Source: IMCC26077 sp964418325 | Lineage (GTDB): Bacteria; Actinomycetota; Actinomycetes; Nanopelagicales; Nanopelagicaceae | Reading direction: 5' to 3' | Assembly (NCBI GenBank): GCA_964418325.1 | Contig: CAYQLC010000003.1 | Coordinates: 49,940 to 113,939 of the forward strand | Length of the DNA stretch: 64,000 bases | Part shown: piece by piece, positions 34,086 to 43,248 of the stretch | Layout of the letters: every line of letters starts with the position of its first letter | Position numbering within the stretch: position 1 is the stretch's first letter | Made by a program: the position numbers and the translations under genes | The notes under the pieces: model-generated | Database searches by the model: none | Told to the model about the DNA's origin: nothing | Seen by the model: the letters and a program-made list of their open reading frames with translations, nothing else

Positions 34086-35800
34086 TGCGAGAGATAAAAA
34101 GAGTGTTGATTGCCAACCGAGGCGAGATTGCCATTCGAGTTGCACGAGCCGCGCGCGACCATGGAATAAGCCCGATCGCTTTATATTCCAACGGCGATCG
34201 AAATGCACAGCATGTACTCGCCTGCGATGAGGCCTATTCACTTGATGGCACAACCGCCAGTGAGAGTTACCTCAACATCCCAAAAATAATCGCGGTTGCG
34301 AAAGCGGCAGAAGCGGATGCAATACATCCTGGCTACGGATTCCTCTCGGAAAATGCTGGATTCGCTCAAGCGGTTATTGATGCGGGCTTGATTTGGATTG
34401 GTCCACCGCCTCAAGCTATTGCTGCTCTTGGAGATAAGGTTTCTGCACGAAAAATCGCTGCAAAAGTTGGTGCCCCTCTAGTTGCCGGCACCGCCGATCC
34501 AGTAGAGAACGCAGCGCAGGTCGTAGCTTTTGCAGAGGAAAATGGTCTCCCGGTCGCGATTAAAGCTGCACATGGTGGCGGTGGCAGAGGTCTCAAAGTT
34601 GCGCGCACCCTCGAGGAAATCCCGGAACTCTTTGATTCAGCAGTTCGCGAGGCCGTTGCAGCATTCGGCAGAGGTGAGTGTTTTGTTGAACGATATCTAG
34701 ATCGGCCACGTCACGTAGAGACGCAGGTGCTTGCAGATACCCATGGAAATGTAATTGTCGTCTCCACTCGTGATTGCTCACTACAAAGGCGCCATCAGAA
34801 ACTTGTTGAAGAAGCTCCCGCACCTTTTCTCAAGCCGGCACAGATTGATCAGTTGTACTCCGCGAGTAAAGCAATCATCAAAGAAGCAGGGTATGTTGGT
34901 GCAGGCACTTGTGAATTCCTCGTTGGTCTTGATGGCACCATTTCCTTTCTCGAAGTTAATACCCGTTTACAAGTAGAACACCCAGTCAGCGAAGAGGTAA
35001 CAGGTCTTGATTTGGTTCGAGAGCAGTTTCGCATCGCTGCTGGAGAAAAATTAACTTATGGCGACCCAGAGATTCGCGGACATTCAATCGAATTTCGCAT
35101 CAATGGTGAGGATCCGGGGAGAAATTTTCTGCCTACGCCTGGAGTCATCACCGATTGGAAAACTCCTTCAGGTCCGGGAGTGCGCGTAGATGCTGGATTC
35201 ACATCAGGAGATGTAATCAGTGGGAATTTCGACTCTCTTCTCGCGAAGTTAATTATCACGGGAGCAACTAGAGAACAGGCGCTCGAGCGGGCGCGACGCG
35301 CACTTGATGAGTTCGATGTAGCAGGAATTGCCACAGCTCTTCCCTTCCATCGTGCAGTTGTTCGTGATGAAGCCTTCACCTCAGAACCTTTCCGGGTATT
35401 CACCGGTTGGATTGAAAGCGAATTCAACAATGAGATACCGCCATTCTCCGGAGCAAGTGAACCTCTCAAAGATGCTGTGCTAGAACGTTTGGTGGTAGAG
35501 GTAGATGGCCACCGAATGGAAGTTGGCATTCTCAGCCAACAACCCAAACGCCGTCGATCGAATGCCACTCGTTCCTTCAAGAATCAAGGTGATGCACTAG
35601 CAAGTCCCATGCAGGGCACCGTTGTAAAAATCGCACTCCGCGAAGGTGATCAGGTAAACGAGGGAGACCTAGTCGTGGTCCTTGAGGCTATGAAAATGGA
35701 GCAGCCTCTTGTCGCCCATAAGTCTGGAAAAATCCATGGCCTGACTGTTGTCGCTGGAGTAAATATCGCAAGTGGAGCAATCATCTGCGAAATTCGGTAA
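34085..35800 (+). CDS. accA: Acyl-CoA carboxylase alpha subunit (biotin carboxylase + BCCP)
   Basis: The 571-residue subunit carboxylates its own biotin with ATP and bicarbonate. The biotin carboxylase domain covers about 1-445 (RVLIANRGEIAIRV, then the glycine-rich loop KAAHGGGGRGLKV, then EVNTRLQVEHPVSE). The C-terminal biotinyl domain contains EAMKMEQPL with the biotin-accepting Lys near residue 536. The ATG at 34085 overlaps the maf stop by one base. Convergent mutB begins at the next base, so the stop codons abut with no spacer. Confidence 0.94.
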   Translation: MREIKRVLIANRGEIAIRVARAARDHGISPIALYSNGDRNAQHVLACDEAYSLDGTTASESYLNIPKIIAVAKAAEADAIHPGYGFLSENAGFAQAVIDAGLIWIGPPPQAIAALGDKVSARKIAAKVGAPLVAGTADPVENAAQVVAFAEENGLPVAIKAAHGGGGRGLKVARTLEEIPELFDSAVREAVAAFGRGECFVERYLDRPRHVETQVLADTHGNVIVVSTRDCSLQRRHQKLVEEAPAPFLKPAQIDQLYSASKAIIKEAGYVGAGTCEFLVGLDGTISFLEVNTRLQVEHPVSEEVTGLDLVREQFRIAAGEKLTYGDPEIRGHSIEFRINGEDPGRNFLPTPGVITDWKTPSGPGVRVDAGFTSGDVISGNFDSLLAKLIITGATREQALERARRALDEFDVAGIATALPFHRAVVRDEAFTSEPFRVFTGWIESEFNNEIPPFSGASEPLKDAVLERLVVEVDGHRMEVGILSQQPKRRRSNATRSFKNQGDALASPMQGTVVKIALREGDQVNEGDLVVVLEAMKMEQPLVAHKSGKIHGLTVVAGVNIASGAIICEIR

Positions 35801-37360
35801 CTACCAACTTTCCGGGGCTCGATACGATCCCCAAACGCCACGTAAAGCATCGCAAATTTCGCCTACGGTCGCATCTGCCAGTAGCGCAGCCTTGATAGCT
35901 GGCATCAAGTTTTCTGAACTCTGTGCAATTGTGGCTAAATCCAAAAGCGTATTTTTCACTCGCTGACCATCTCTCTTCTTTCGAAGTTCAGCCAACTTCA
36001 CGCTCTGCTCTTTCGCTACTGATTCATCTACTCGTAATGGTTTATAGGGCTCCGGCGGTGAAGTGAATTCGTTTACGCCAACGATGATGCGACTTTTTCC
36101 CTCAATCTCTTGAGCGATTCGATAAGAATTCTTCTCAATCTCACTCTTCTGAAATCCTGACTCAACACCGGCTACCGCACCGCCCAAGTCATCGACCTTG
36201 GCAATCAATTCCTCTATTGCCGCAACTAATTCTGTCGTCATACTTTCTACAGCTGCAGATCCTGCTAAGGCATCGACAGTACGCGCTAAATCACTCTCAT
36301 AAGCGATTACCTGTTGTGTGCGAAGGGCGAGTAGCGCTGCCTTCTCGGTTGGCAACCCCAACGCCTCATCGAAAGAGTTGGTGTGTAGGGATTGAGTGCC
36401 GCCTAAAACGGCTGCCACTGCCTGCAAAGTAACGCGAACCAGGTTCAGCTCAGGTTGCGCTGCAGTGAGCTGTACCCCTGCAGTTTGGGTATGGAAGCGA
36501 AGGTGCATGGCTCTTTCATTAGCGATGCCATACCTATTTTTTATAATTCGAGCCCAAACCTGGCGAGCAGCTCGGAACTTGGCTATCTCTTCGAGAACGG
36601 TAGTGCGCGCAACAAAGAAGAAACTCATTCGACAGGCAACTTGTTCTACATCGAGACCTCGTTCGGAAGCCGCATCGAGATAAGCAATCGCATTACTCAA
36701 TGTAAACGCAATCTCTTGAACTGGATTAGCGCCTGCCTCGGCCATGTGATAGCCGGAGACTGAAATCGAGTTCCATTTAGGCAACTCGCGAGCGCAATAA
36801 TCAAAAATGTCACAAATAAGTCGCATTGAAGGTTTTGGGGGGTAGATATACGTTCCTCGCGAGATGTACTCTTTCAAAATATCATTTTGAATGGTGCCGC
36901 TAATCTCTTGACTTGACACTCCTTGTTCGGCAGCCACGATTTCGTACATGAGTAACAAGATTGCTGCAGGAGCGTTGATGGTCATAGAGGTCGAAACTTT
37001 ATCGAGCGGAATCCCCTGGAATAGTTGGCGCATATCCTCGAGTGAATCAATAGCTACTCCCACTCGACCCACTTCCCCGAGGGATTGTGGTGCATCAGAA
37101 TCAAAACCCATCTGGGTAGGTAAATCGAAGGCGACAGATAGCCCTCCAGTACCGGCGCTAACTAATTGGTGATACCTCTCGTTCGATTCTTTTGCTGAAC
37201 CGAATCCTGCATACTGACGCATCGTCCACGGCTTACGGAGGTACATCTCTTCATAGATCCCTCGAGTGAAAGGAAAGTGTCCAGGACGCTCTCCACCATT
37301 CACATGATCATGAAGATAATCGGGCTTGATGGGAAAGCCTGATTCCGACTTCGCACTCAT
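35801..37360 (-). CDS. mutB: Methylmalonyl-CoA mutase large subunit, barrel domain only
   Basis: The 519-residue protein is the TIM-barrel catalytic part of an acyl-CoA mutase without the C-terminal cobalamin domain found in about 700-residue enzymes. Tyr50 (TMRQYAGFG) and Arg168 (KEYISRGTYIYPP) match residues that define methylmalonyl-CoA specificity, whereas isobutyryl-CoA mutases have Phe and Gln there. His205 is in SGYHMAEAG. It needs a separate B12 subunit, and a good candidate is encoded at 50684-51076. It completes propionyl-CoA to succinyl-CoA conversion together with the adjacent carboxylase. An epimerase is not in this window. A TANNNT box lies 6 nt before the ATG. Confidence 0.92.
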   Translation of the reverse strand: MSAKSESGFPIKPDYLHDHVNGGERPGHFPFTRGIYEEMYLRKPWTMRQYAGFGSAKESNERYHQLVSAGTGGLSVAFDLPTQMGFDSDAPQSLGEVGRVGVAIDSLEDMRQLFQGIPLDKVSTSMTINAPAAILLLMYEIVAAEQGVSSQEISGTIQNDILKEYISRGTYIYPPKPSMRLICDIFDYCARELPKWNSISVSGYHMAEAGANPVQEIAFTLSNAIAYLDAASERGLDVEQVACRMSFFFVARTTVLEEIAKFRAARQVWARIIKNRYGIANERAMHLRFHTQTAGVQLTAAQPELNLVRVTLQAVAAVLGGTQSLHTNSFDEALGLPTEKAALLALRTQQVIAYESDLARTVDALAGSAAVESMTTELVAAIEELIAKVDDLGGAVAGVESGFQKSEIEKNSYRIAQEIEGKSRIIVGVNEFTSPPEPYKPLRVDESVAKEQSVKLAELRKKRDGQRVKNTLLDLATIAQSSENLMPAIKAALLADATVGEICDALRGVWGSYRAPESW

Positions 37361-37366
37361 TTGTGA

Positions 37367-37372
37367 ATCTTA
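37367..37372 (-). promoter_or_regulatory. Putative -10 box of leaderless mutB promoter
   Basis: TAAGAT on the minus strand, 6 nt before the ATG at 37360. Confidence 0.45.
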
Positions 37373-37415
37373 TCTCTCTCGGAGTGGCAATCGGAAAAAA
37401 TCTATTATCAATCAA

Positions 37416-37421
37416 TACCCT
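37416..37421 (+). promoter_or_regulatory. Putative -10 box of leaderless carboxypeptidase gene promoter
   Basis: TACCCT, 6 nt before the ATG at 37428. It supports this start over the open frame reaching back to 37326. Confidence 0.45.
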
Positions 37422-37427
37422 CTCATC

Positions 37428-38360
37428 ATGAGAAGTACCCGACCGCTCACTTTGGTCTCGCTCCTTGCCGCTGCAATGGTCTTGACCTTAACTACCGGCA
37501 GCGCCGGTAGCGCCGAAGAGAACGCTGTTATTGGCGGTGGGCGGCTAGGCGAGAAGGGAGTCATCGTCAATTCCGTAGAGGGTGACGGTGTTTCTGGTCC
37601 GCCAGAGACTTCAGCGCTCTCATACGTGATTGCAGATTTCGATACTGGCGAGATTCTCGCTGCAAAGAGTCCTCATAAGCAATTGCCTCCAGCGAGCACA
37701 CTGAAAACGCTTACAGCGCTCACACTGATCTCTCGGATAAACATGGATAAGAGTTATAAAGCCTCGTGGCGCGAAGCAAGCACGATTGGCAACAAAGTTG
37801 GAATGTGGAAGAACCGTAAGTACAAAGTAAAAGATATCTGGTACGGATTGATGCTCGGCTCAGGTAACGACGCAGGAGTAGCGCTTGCAACGATGAGTGG
37901 TGGAATCAAAAAGACATCGAAGCTGATGCTTGCGAAGGCGCAATCGATACAAGCTTATGACACCATCCCCAAAAGCCCACATGGTTTAGATACGCCCGGA
38001 CAAGTTTCCAGTGCGTACGATTTAGCGCTCATTGCCCGGGCTGCGATGAAGAATAAGACTTTCCGTAAAATCGTTGCAACAAAGACCTACACCTTTCCCA
38101 ATTCAGGGCCGCGAAATGTCGATCGTAAAATCAGAAACTTGAATAAGTTAATATTTACTTATCCTGGCGTTATCGGAGTCAAGACCGGGTACACCACCAA
38201 GGGACGAAATACTTACATCGGAATAGCCGAGCGGGACGGGAAGAAAGTAATCATTACATTCATGCATCTTCGATATGGCAGAGACGCTTTGGCAAAGAAG
38301 TTATTTGACTGGGGTTTTGATGCAGTAGGAAAGGTCGAACCGGTAGGTCAGTTAGTCTGA
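37428..38360 (+). CDS. D-alanyl-D-alanine carboxypeptidase (class A-type PBP, S11)
   Basis: The 310-residue secreted enzyme trims D-Ala from peptidoglycan stem peptides. A signal peptide covers about 1-28 (LTLVSLLAAAMVLTLTTGSAGSA region). The S11 motifs are in order: SxxK in PASTLK (near residue 91), SxN in GSGNDAG (near 144) and KTG in VKTGYTTKG (near 249). No C-terminal amphipathic anchor is evident. It is divergent from mutB and convergent with trpS (9 nt overlap). Confidence 0.92.
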   Translation: MRSTRPLTLVSLLAAAMVLTLTTGSAGSAEENAVIGGGRLGEKGVIVNSVEGDGVSGPPETSALSYVIADFDTGEILAAKSPHKQLPPASTLKTLTALTLISRINMDKSYKASWREASTIGNKVGMWKNRKYKVKDIWYGLMLGSGNDAGVALATMSGGIKKTSKLMLAKAQSIQAYDTIPKSPHGLDTPGQVSSAYDLALIARAAMKNKTFRKIVATKTYTFPNSGPRNVDRKIRNLNKLIFTYPGVIGVKTGYTTKGRNTYIGIAERDGKKVIITFMHLRYGRDALAKKLFDWGFDAVGKVEPVGQLV

Positions 38361-39365
38361 GTACGACTGGCGCGGGAGTAATCCAAGAGCTTGGTAAACC
38401 GTAGCGAGCGTCTGAGATGCAACGACTTCGGCACGCTCGGCCCCTTCACGCAAAATATCAAGGAGCGCTCGCTCATCTTGGAGGTAGCCAAGGGCAGATT
38501 CTCTAATTGGTTTGAGGGTTTCGGTGACTAACTCAGCGACATCTTTTTTAAAGTCACCATAACCCTTGCCTGCATAATCACTCTCAATACTGCCAATCGC
38601 ACGTCCCGAAATCGCGCTGTAGATTGAGAGTAAATTACTAATTCCAGCCTTATTCTCTTCATCAAAAGTAACTTCACGACCCGTATCTGTGACGGCACTC
38701 TTGATTTTCTTTACATTCGCTTCCGGCGAATCAAGTAGCTCGATTACTCCTGCCAAACTGGCCGCAGATTTACTCATCTTCGAGGTTGGTTCCTGTAGAT
38801 CCATGATCTTTGCCGTGCTCTTGAGGATATGTGCCCCAGGAACAGTAAAGGTGTCGCCATAACGCGAATTGAAACGTTGCGCGAGATCTCGAGTAAGTTC
38901 AATATGTTGCCGTTGATCTTCCCCTACTGGAACGAGTTCCGGTTGATAGAGCAAGATGTCTGCTGCTTGAAGCATGGGATAGGTAAAAAGACCCACCACG
39001 GTTCGATCAGCGCCACTTTTTTGAGACTTATCCTTAAATTGAGTCATTCGATTTGCCTCGCCAAAACCTGTGATGCATTCAAAGACCCAGCCAAGTTGGT
39101 TATGCGCTGGCACATGAGACTGGATGAATAACGTAGATTTTTTGGGATCAATTCCAATTGCCAATAATTGTGCGGCAGAAGCAAGTACGCGCTTACGCAA
39201 CAACGCCGGATCTACTTCGACCGTGAGCGCATGAAGATCAACGATGCAGTAGTAAGCATCATGCGTGCTTTGTAATTCGACCCACTGTCGCAACGCACCA
39301 AGATAATTACCTAAATGAAATGAGTCGTGTGTGGGTTGGATGCCAGAGAGAACACGCTTTGCCAT
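38352..39365 (-). CDS. trpS: Tryptophanyl-tRNA synthetase
   Basis: The 337-residue class I synthetase charges tRNA-Trp. The HIGH-type motif appears as FHLGNYLGALRQW near residue 16 and the KMSKS loop as KMSKSAASL near residue 197. Length is normal for bacterial TrpRS. It starts 3 nt after the stop of the CBS membrane protein gene with GGGAGAG about 12 nt upstream, so it is likely transcribed from that gene's promoter. Confidence 0.95.
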   Translation of the reverse strand: MAKRVLSGIQPTHDSFHLGNYLGALRQWVELQSTHDAYYCIVDLHALTVEVDPALLRKRVLASAAQLLAIGIDPKKSTLFIQSHVPAHNQLGWVFECITGFGEANRMTQFKDKSQKSGADRTVVGLFTYPMLQAADILLYQPELVPVGEDQRQHIELTRDLAQRFNSRYGDTFTVPGAHILKSTAKIMDLQEPTSKMSKSAASLAGVIELLDSPEANVKKIKSAVTDTGREVTFDEENKAGISNLLSIYSAISGRAIGSIESDYAGKGYGDFKKDVAELVTETLKPIRESALGYLQDERALLDILREGAERAEVVASQTLATVYQALGLLPRQSYSD

Positions 39366-39368
39366 GGT

Positions 39369-40691
39369 CTAGTTACTCTCTCCCGGAAGTGTCTTTGATG
39401 CGTGAGATAAAAGTACCCGAAGCATCGCAGGTCGTTTACCCTCAACGCTCTCGACCAATAGCTCGCAGCCGGGCAACTCGATCTTGTCCCCTACTTCTGC
39501 AATACGCCCTAGCTTGTGGGTGACCAATCCCCCAATGCTCTCATAAGGCCCCTCTGGGAATTGATAGTTAATCTCATCGCTAGCTTCGGTGAGGTTAGTC
39601 AACCCATCGATATGGAACTCGCCCACGCTCGCCTCGCGCACTTCATCGACTTCATGATGATCGTATTCATCTCTAATCTCGCCAATGAATTGTTCTACCA
39701 AATCTTCAAGGGTGATAATGCCGTCAGTTCCACCATATTCATCGACCACAATTGCTATATGTGAACCGTCTGCACGCATTCTTGAAAGCACGGGTAAAAG
39801 TTGGCTTGTTCCTGGGATAAATTCGATTGCTCTGACCAAGTCTCCGATTCTCGTCTGGCGTTCATAAAGTTGCGGATCAAGTAGATCACGCACGTTGATA
39901 AAACCGATTATGTCGTCAAAACTTCCCTTAACCACCGGATAACGTGAGTGTCCAGTTTCAATAATAATTTTTACAGCCTGACCGATACTCAAATCTGAAT
40001 CTAGAAAATCAACTTCGGTTCGAGGAACCATAATTGAATGAATCTGACGATCGCTTGCTTCGAAAACTTCTTCGACAATCTCTTTCTCGGCATGTGTGAA
40101 TGCATGATGACCACTGAGAAGATCCAACAACTCCTCTTCGCTCATCTGCTCTTTGGCCGCTTTAGGGTCAATTCCTGCAGCGCGTACAAGGACATCAGTA
40201 GATTTCGAGAGTAACCAGATGATGGGGCGGAATAAGCGTGCAATGACTTCAACTGCTCCAGCGCTTGCTAGTGAAATTGGAACGGCGCGCACAATCGCAA
40301 TCCGCTTCGGGGTCAGCTCTCCGATAATTAATGAGACATAAGCAATCACAAGAGTGAGCCCGATCAGCGAAAGCAACTCAGCAGCGCTTCGGCGAAGGCC
40401 AAGATCCTCAAGGAGCGGAATCACGTAGCGACCAAGGCGCTCGGCGCCGATGGCAGCCGAGAGAAAGCCAAAGACGGTGATTCCCACCTGGATGGCGGCA
40501 AGAAAGCGATTGGGACTGGCGGTGAGCGCTGCTACCCGAGCCCCGCGCTTACCCGTTCCGGCAAGTTGCCTAATCTGACTCTCCCGCAAGGAGATCAGCG
40601 CAATCTCAGCCGCGACCAGCAGAGAGGAGAGCCCTATCAGGGCAAGGACGATGGCGATATCGCCAATTAAGTCCCCAAGAGAGCCTGCCAC
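39369..40691 (-). CDS. CNNM/DUF21 and CBS-domain membrane protein (hemolysin C/CorC-like)
   Basis: The 440-residue product has an N-terminal DUF21 transmembrane domain (about 1-170, four hydrophobic segments). A CBS pair follows (about 195-335; MVPRTEVDFLD, GFINVRDLLD, IVVDEYGGTDGIITLEDLVEQ), then a CorC/HlyC C-terminal domain (FHIDGLTNLTEASDEI). Relatives are implicated in Mg2+ or Co2+ export, and the hemolysin name is historical. The start is GTG, 6 nt after a TANNNT box (TACCCT). Confidence 0.9.
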   Translation of the reverse strand: MAGSLGDLIGDIAIVLALIGLSSLLVAAEIALISLRESQIRQLAGTGKRGARVAALTASPNRFLAAIQVGITVFGFLSAAIGAERLGRYVIPLLEDLGLRRSAAELLSLIGLTLVIAYVSLIIGELTPKRIAIVRAVPISLASAGAVEVIARLFRPIIWLLSKSTDVLVRAAGIDPKAAKEQMSEEELLDLLSGHHAFTHAEKEIVEEVFEASDRQIHSIMVPRTEVDFLDSDLSIGQAVKIIIETGHSRYPVVKGSFDDIIGFINVRDLLDPQLYERQTRIGDLVRAIEFIPGTSQLLPVLSRMRADGSHIAIVVDEYGGTDGIITLEDLVEQFIGEIRDEYDHHEVDEVREASVGEFHIDGLTNLTEASDEINYQFPEGPYESIGGLVTHKLGRIAEVGDKIELPGCELLVESVEGKRPAMLRVLLSHASKTLPGESN

Positions 40692-40697
40692 GCTTCA

Positions 40698-40703
40698 AGG
40701 GTA
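40698..40703 (-). promoter_or_regulatory. Putative -10 box of leaderless CBS membrane protein promoter
   Basis: TACCCT on the minus strand, 6 nt before the GTG at 40691. Confidence 0.45.
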
Positions 40704-40769
40704 GCGCCACCGGCTCGCTCATGCGCCAAGGCCTTCCTTGTAGCCGCTATTTCAGGTACTTTTTCCCCG

Positions 40770-40832
40770 TCCTCAACCGAGGATGACCTATCTCCAACGG
40801 ATCGTCCGGCACGTACCTGCCGGGAGAGGGAG
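40770..40832 (+). promoter_or_regulatory. ugpC leader with two small hairpins and a strong ribosome binding site
   Basis: The 150 bp before ugpC is the longest non-coding stretch here. It contains TCCTC-aacc-GAGGA (40770-40783) and CCGGCA-cgtacc-TGCCGG (40806-40823). The second hairpin ends right at the Shine-Dalgarno GAGAGGGAG, 10 nt before the ATG. TATCTC between them could be part of a promoter. A regulatory role for the hairpins is inference; they are short and may be chance. Confidence 0.35.
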
Positions 40833-40841
40833 CTAACGCTC

Positions 40842-41930
40842 ATGGCAATTGTTGTATTCGATAAAGCAAGCCGTACCTATCCAGGTACCACCCGTCCTGC
40901 AGTAGACCAACTTGATCTCGTCGTCAATGACGGCGAATTCCTCGTTCTTGTTGGCCCATCAGGTTGCGGAAAGTCAACATCACTTCGCATGCTCGCAGGG
41001 CTTGAAGATGTTGATACCGGTTCCATTCGCATCGGCGATCGTGACGTCACACACGTCGCGCCAAAAGATCGCGATATCGCGATGGTCTTCCAGTCTTATG
41101 CGCTCTACCCACATATGACCGTGGCTGAGAACATGGGCTTTGCGTTGAAGATCGCCGGCGTAAGTAAAGATGAGCGCGCACGTCGCGTGCAAGAAGCGGC
41201 AAAGTTGCTCGATCTCGAGCCTTATCTCGACCGTAAGCCAAAGGCGCTCTCTGGTGGACAACGCCAGCGCGTTGCTATGGGTCGCGCAATCGTTCGCGAA
41301 CCACAAGTCTTCCTTATGGATGAGCCACTATCGAACCTCGATGCGAAACTTCGCGTCGCGACTCGTACCCAAATTGCTGCGTTACAGCGCCGCCTTGGAA
41401 TCACCACTGTCTACGTAACGCACGACCAGGTTGAGGCTATGACCATGGGTGATCGCGTGGCCGTTCTCAAGGATGGCTTGCTACAGCAAGTTGATTCCCC
41501 ACGTAATCTTTACGACAAGCCAGCGAATGCATTCGTCGCTGGATTCATCGGCTCTCCTGCGATGAACTTGATCACCGCTCCAGTTTCTGGTGGCCAAGCA
41601 TCGCTCGGAAATCTCAAGGTCGGCGTTCCAGCATCAGCTGGCGCTTCAGCAATCGTTGGCGTCCGTCCTGAGGGCTTCAAGCCAACGGGAGCTGGACAAG
41701 GCTTTGATATCAAGGTTGATGTCGTCGAAGAACTTGGCTCTGATGCATTCGTCTACGGCAAGCCTGCTGCATCTGGTCTCGCACTTACCAATGCCAGCGC
41801 TGAAGAGGGTGCACAAGTCATCGTTCGTTGGGATCCAAAGAACCCACCAAAGGCTGGCGACACCATCTCCGTTACCGCTGATCCATCAGCCGTACACGTA
41901 TTCGATGCCCAAACCGGAGCACGACTCTAA
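40842..41930 (+). CDS. ugpC: Sugar ABC transporter ATP-binding protein (UgpC/MalK/MsmK type)
   Basis: The 362-residue ATPase energises carbohydrate uptake. Walker A is GPSGCGKSTS, the Q-loop is MVFQSYALYPHMT, the signature is LSGGQRQRVAMGRA, Walker B is VFLMDEPLSNLDA, and the switch His is in TVYVTHDQ. The C-terminal regulatory OB domain covers about 240-362. There are no permease or binding-protein genes beside it, so it probably serves several sugar transporters encoded elsewhere, as MsmK does. Codon choice is strikingly uniform (CGT, AAG, GGC/GGT, ATC), which suggests very high expression. A strong bidirectional terminator follows. Confidence 0.94.
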   Translation: MAIVVFDKASRTYPGTTRPAVDQLDLVVNDGEFLVLVGPSGCGKSTSLRMLAGLEDVDTGSIRIGDRDVTHVAPKDRDIAMVFQSYALYPHMTVAENMGFALKIAGVSKDERARRVQEAAKLLDLEPYLDRKPKALSGGQRQRVAMGRAIVREPQVFLMDEPLSNLDAKLRVATRTQIAALQRRLGITTVYVTHDQVEAMTMGDRVAVLKDGLLQQVDSPRNLYDKPANAFVAGFIGSPAMNLITAPVSGGQASLGNLKVGVPASAGASAIVGVRPEGFKPTGAGQGFDIKVDVVEELGSDAFVYGKPAASGLALTNASAEEGAQVIVRWDPKNPPKAGDTISVTADPSAVHVFDAQTGARL

Positions 41931-41942
41931 ACCCAGAATCAA

Positions 41943-41987
41943 AAAACCCGCCTCGTGGATTTTTCTACGAGGCGGGTTTTCTTTTTT
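41943..41987. terminator. Bidirectional intrinsic terminator between ugpC and icd
   Basis: A perfect 14 bp stem (AAAACCCGCCTCGT pairing with ACGAGGCGGGTTTT) encloses a 10 nt loop. It is followed by a C and six T on the plus strand and by a T run on the minus strand. It sits between the convergent ends of ugpC and icd and can stop transcription both ways. Confidence 0.92.
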
Positions 41988-41996
41988 GAGTTTACG

Positions 41997-43211
41997 TTAT
42001 GCCATCGCTTTCTTGAGATTCTCATCAATTGCGGCGAGGAACTCTTGAGTGTTAAGCCATGGGGCGTCTTTGCTAATTAACAGTGCAAGATCCTTCGTCA
42101 TCTTGCCCTGTTCAACTGTTTGAATACAGACCTTCTCAAGGGTCTCTGCAAATTGCGCCAATTGTGGATTGCTATCAAGCTTTGCCCGATGAGCCAACCC
42201 TCGTGTCCAGGCAAAAATGGAGGCGATTGGATTGGTCGAGGTCGCTTTACCCGCTTGATGATCTCGGTAGTGGCGAGTCACAGTGCCATGAGCTGCTTCA
42301 GATTCGACAGTCTTTCCATCGGGAGTCATAAGCACTGACGTCATAAGTCCGAGTGAGCCATAGCCTTGCGCGACGGTATCGGATTGAACATCACCATCGT
42401 AATTCTTACATGCCCAGACATAACCGCCCTCCCAGCGAAGTGAGGTCGCAACCATGTCATCGATGAGTCGATGGTCGTATTCGATACCCGCTGCTTGGAA
42501 TTGACTCTTGAATTCACTCTCATAGATCTCAGCGAAGATATCTTTGAACCGACCATCGTATGCCTTCAAGATGGTGTTCTTCGTCGAGAGAAAGACCGGA
42601 TACTTTCGAGCTAATCCATAGTTCATTGATGCGCGAGCAAAATCTCGAATCGAATCATCGAGGTTGTACATCGTCATCGCTACGCCTGAGCTTGGGAAAT
42701 CAAAGACGTTGAACTCCATTGGCTGTGAACCATCAGCAGGTGTGAAGGTCACGGTCAACTTTCCTGGACCAGGCACCTTGAAATCTGTCGCTCGATATTG
42801 ATCACCGAATGCATGACGGCCGATAACAATTGGCTTCGTCCAATGCGGAATCAGGCGCGGGACATTACTGATGATGATTGGCTCACGGAAGATAACGCCA
42901 CCAAGGATGTTGCGAATCGTGCCATTTGGTGATTTCCACATGCTCTTGAGATTGAATTCTTTTACGCGCGCCTCGTCAGGAGTAATAGTTGCGCACTTGA
43001 CGCCCACGCCATGCTTCTTGATTGCATTTGCACTATCAATCGTTACCTGATCATCTGTCGCATCGCGATATTCGATACCAAGGTCGTAGTACTCAAGATT
43101 GACATCAAGATATGGCAATATCAATTGATCTTTGATGAATTGCCAGATGATTCGAGTCATCTCGTCGCCATCAAGTTCGACTACCGTTCCTGCTACTTTG
43201 ATTTTTGACAT
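41997..43211 (-). CDS. icd: NADP-dependent isocitrate dehydrogenase (dimeric, eukaryote-like type)
   Basis: The 404-residue enzyme converts isocitrate to 2-oxoglutarate in the TCA cycle. The N-terminal VELDGDEMTRIIW, the substrate-binding KSPNGTIRNILGG and the NADP-binding GTVTRHYRDHQAGK region identify the type II dimeric form rather than the monomeric IDH found in some actinobacteria. A clear ribosome site, GGGGAG, lies 9 nt before the ATG. It lies just upstream of the terminator and downstream of mdh on the same strand. Confidence 0.95.
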   Translation of the reverse strand: MSKIKVAGTVVELDGDEMTRIIWQFIKDQLILPYLDVNLEYYDLGIEYRDATDDQVTIDSANAIKKHGVGVKCATITPDEARVKEFNLKSMWKSPNGTIRNILGGVIFREPIIISNVPRLIPHWTKPIVIGRHAFGDQYRATDFKVPGPGKLTVTFTPADGSQPMEFNVFDFPSSGVAMTMYNLDDSIRDFARASMNYGLARKYPVFLSTKNTILKAYDGRFKDIFAEIYESEFKSQFQAAGIEYDHRLIDDMVATSLRWEGGYVWACKNYDGDVQSDTVAQGYGSLGLMTSVLMTPDGKTVESEAAHGTVTRHYRDHQAGKATSTNPIASIFAWTRGLAHRAKLDSNPQLAQFAETLEKVCIQTVEQGKMTKDLALLISKDAPWLNTQEFLAAIDENLKKAMA

Positions 43212-43248
43212 CGTTTTTCGCTCCCCGCTCTAGATTTCTTCAGACTCT

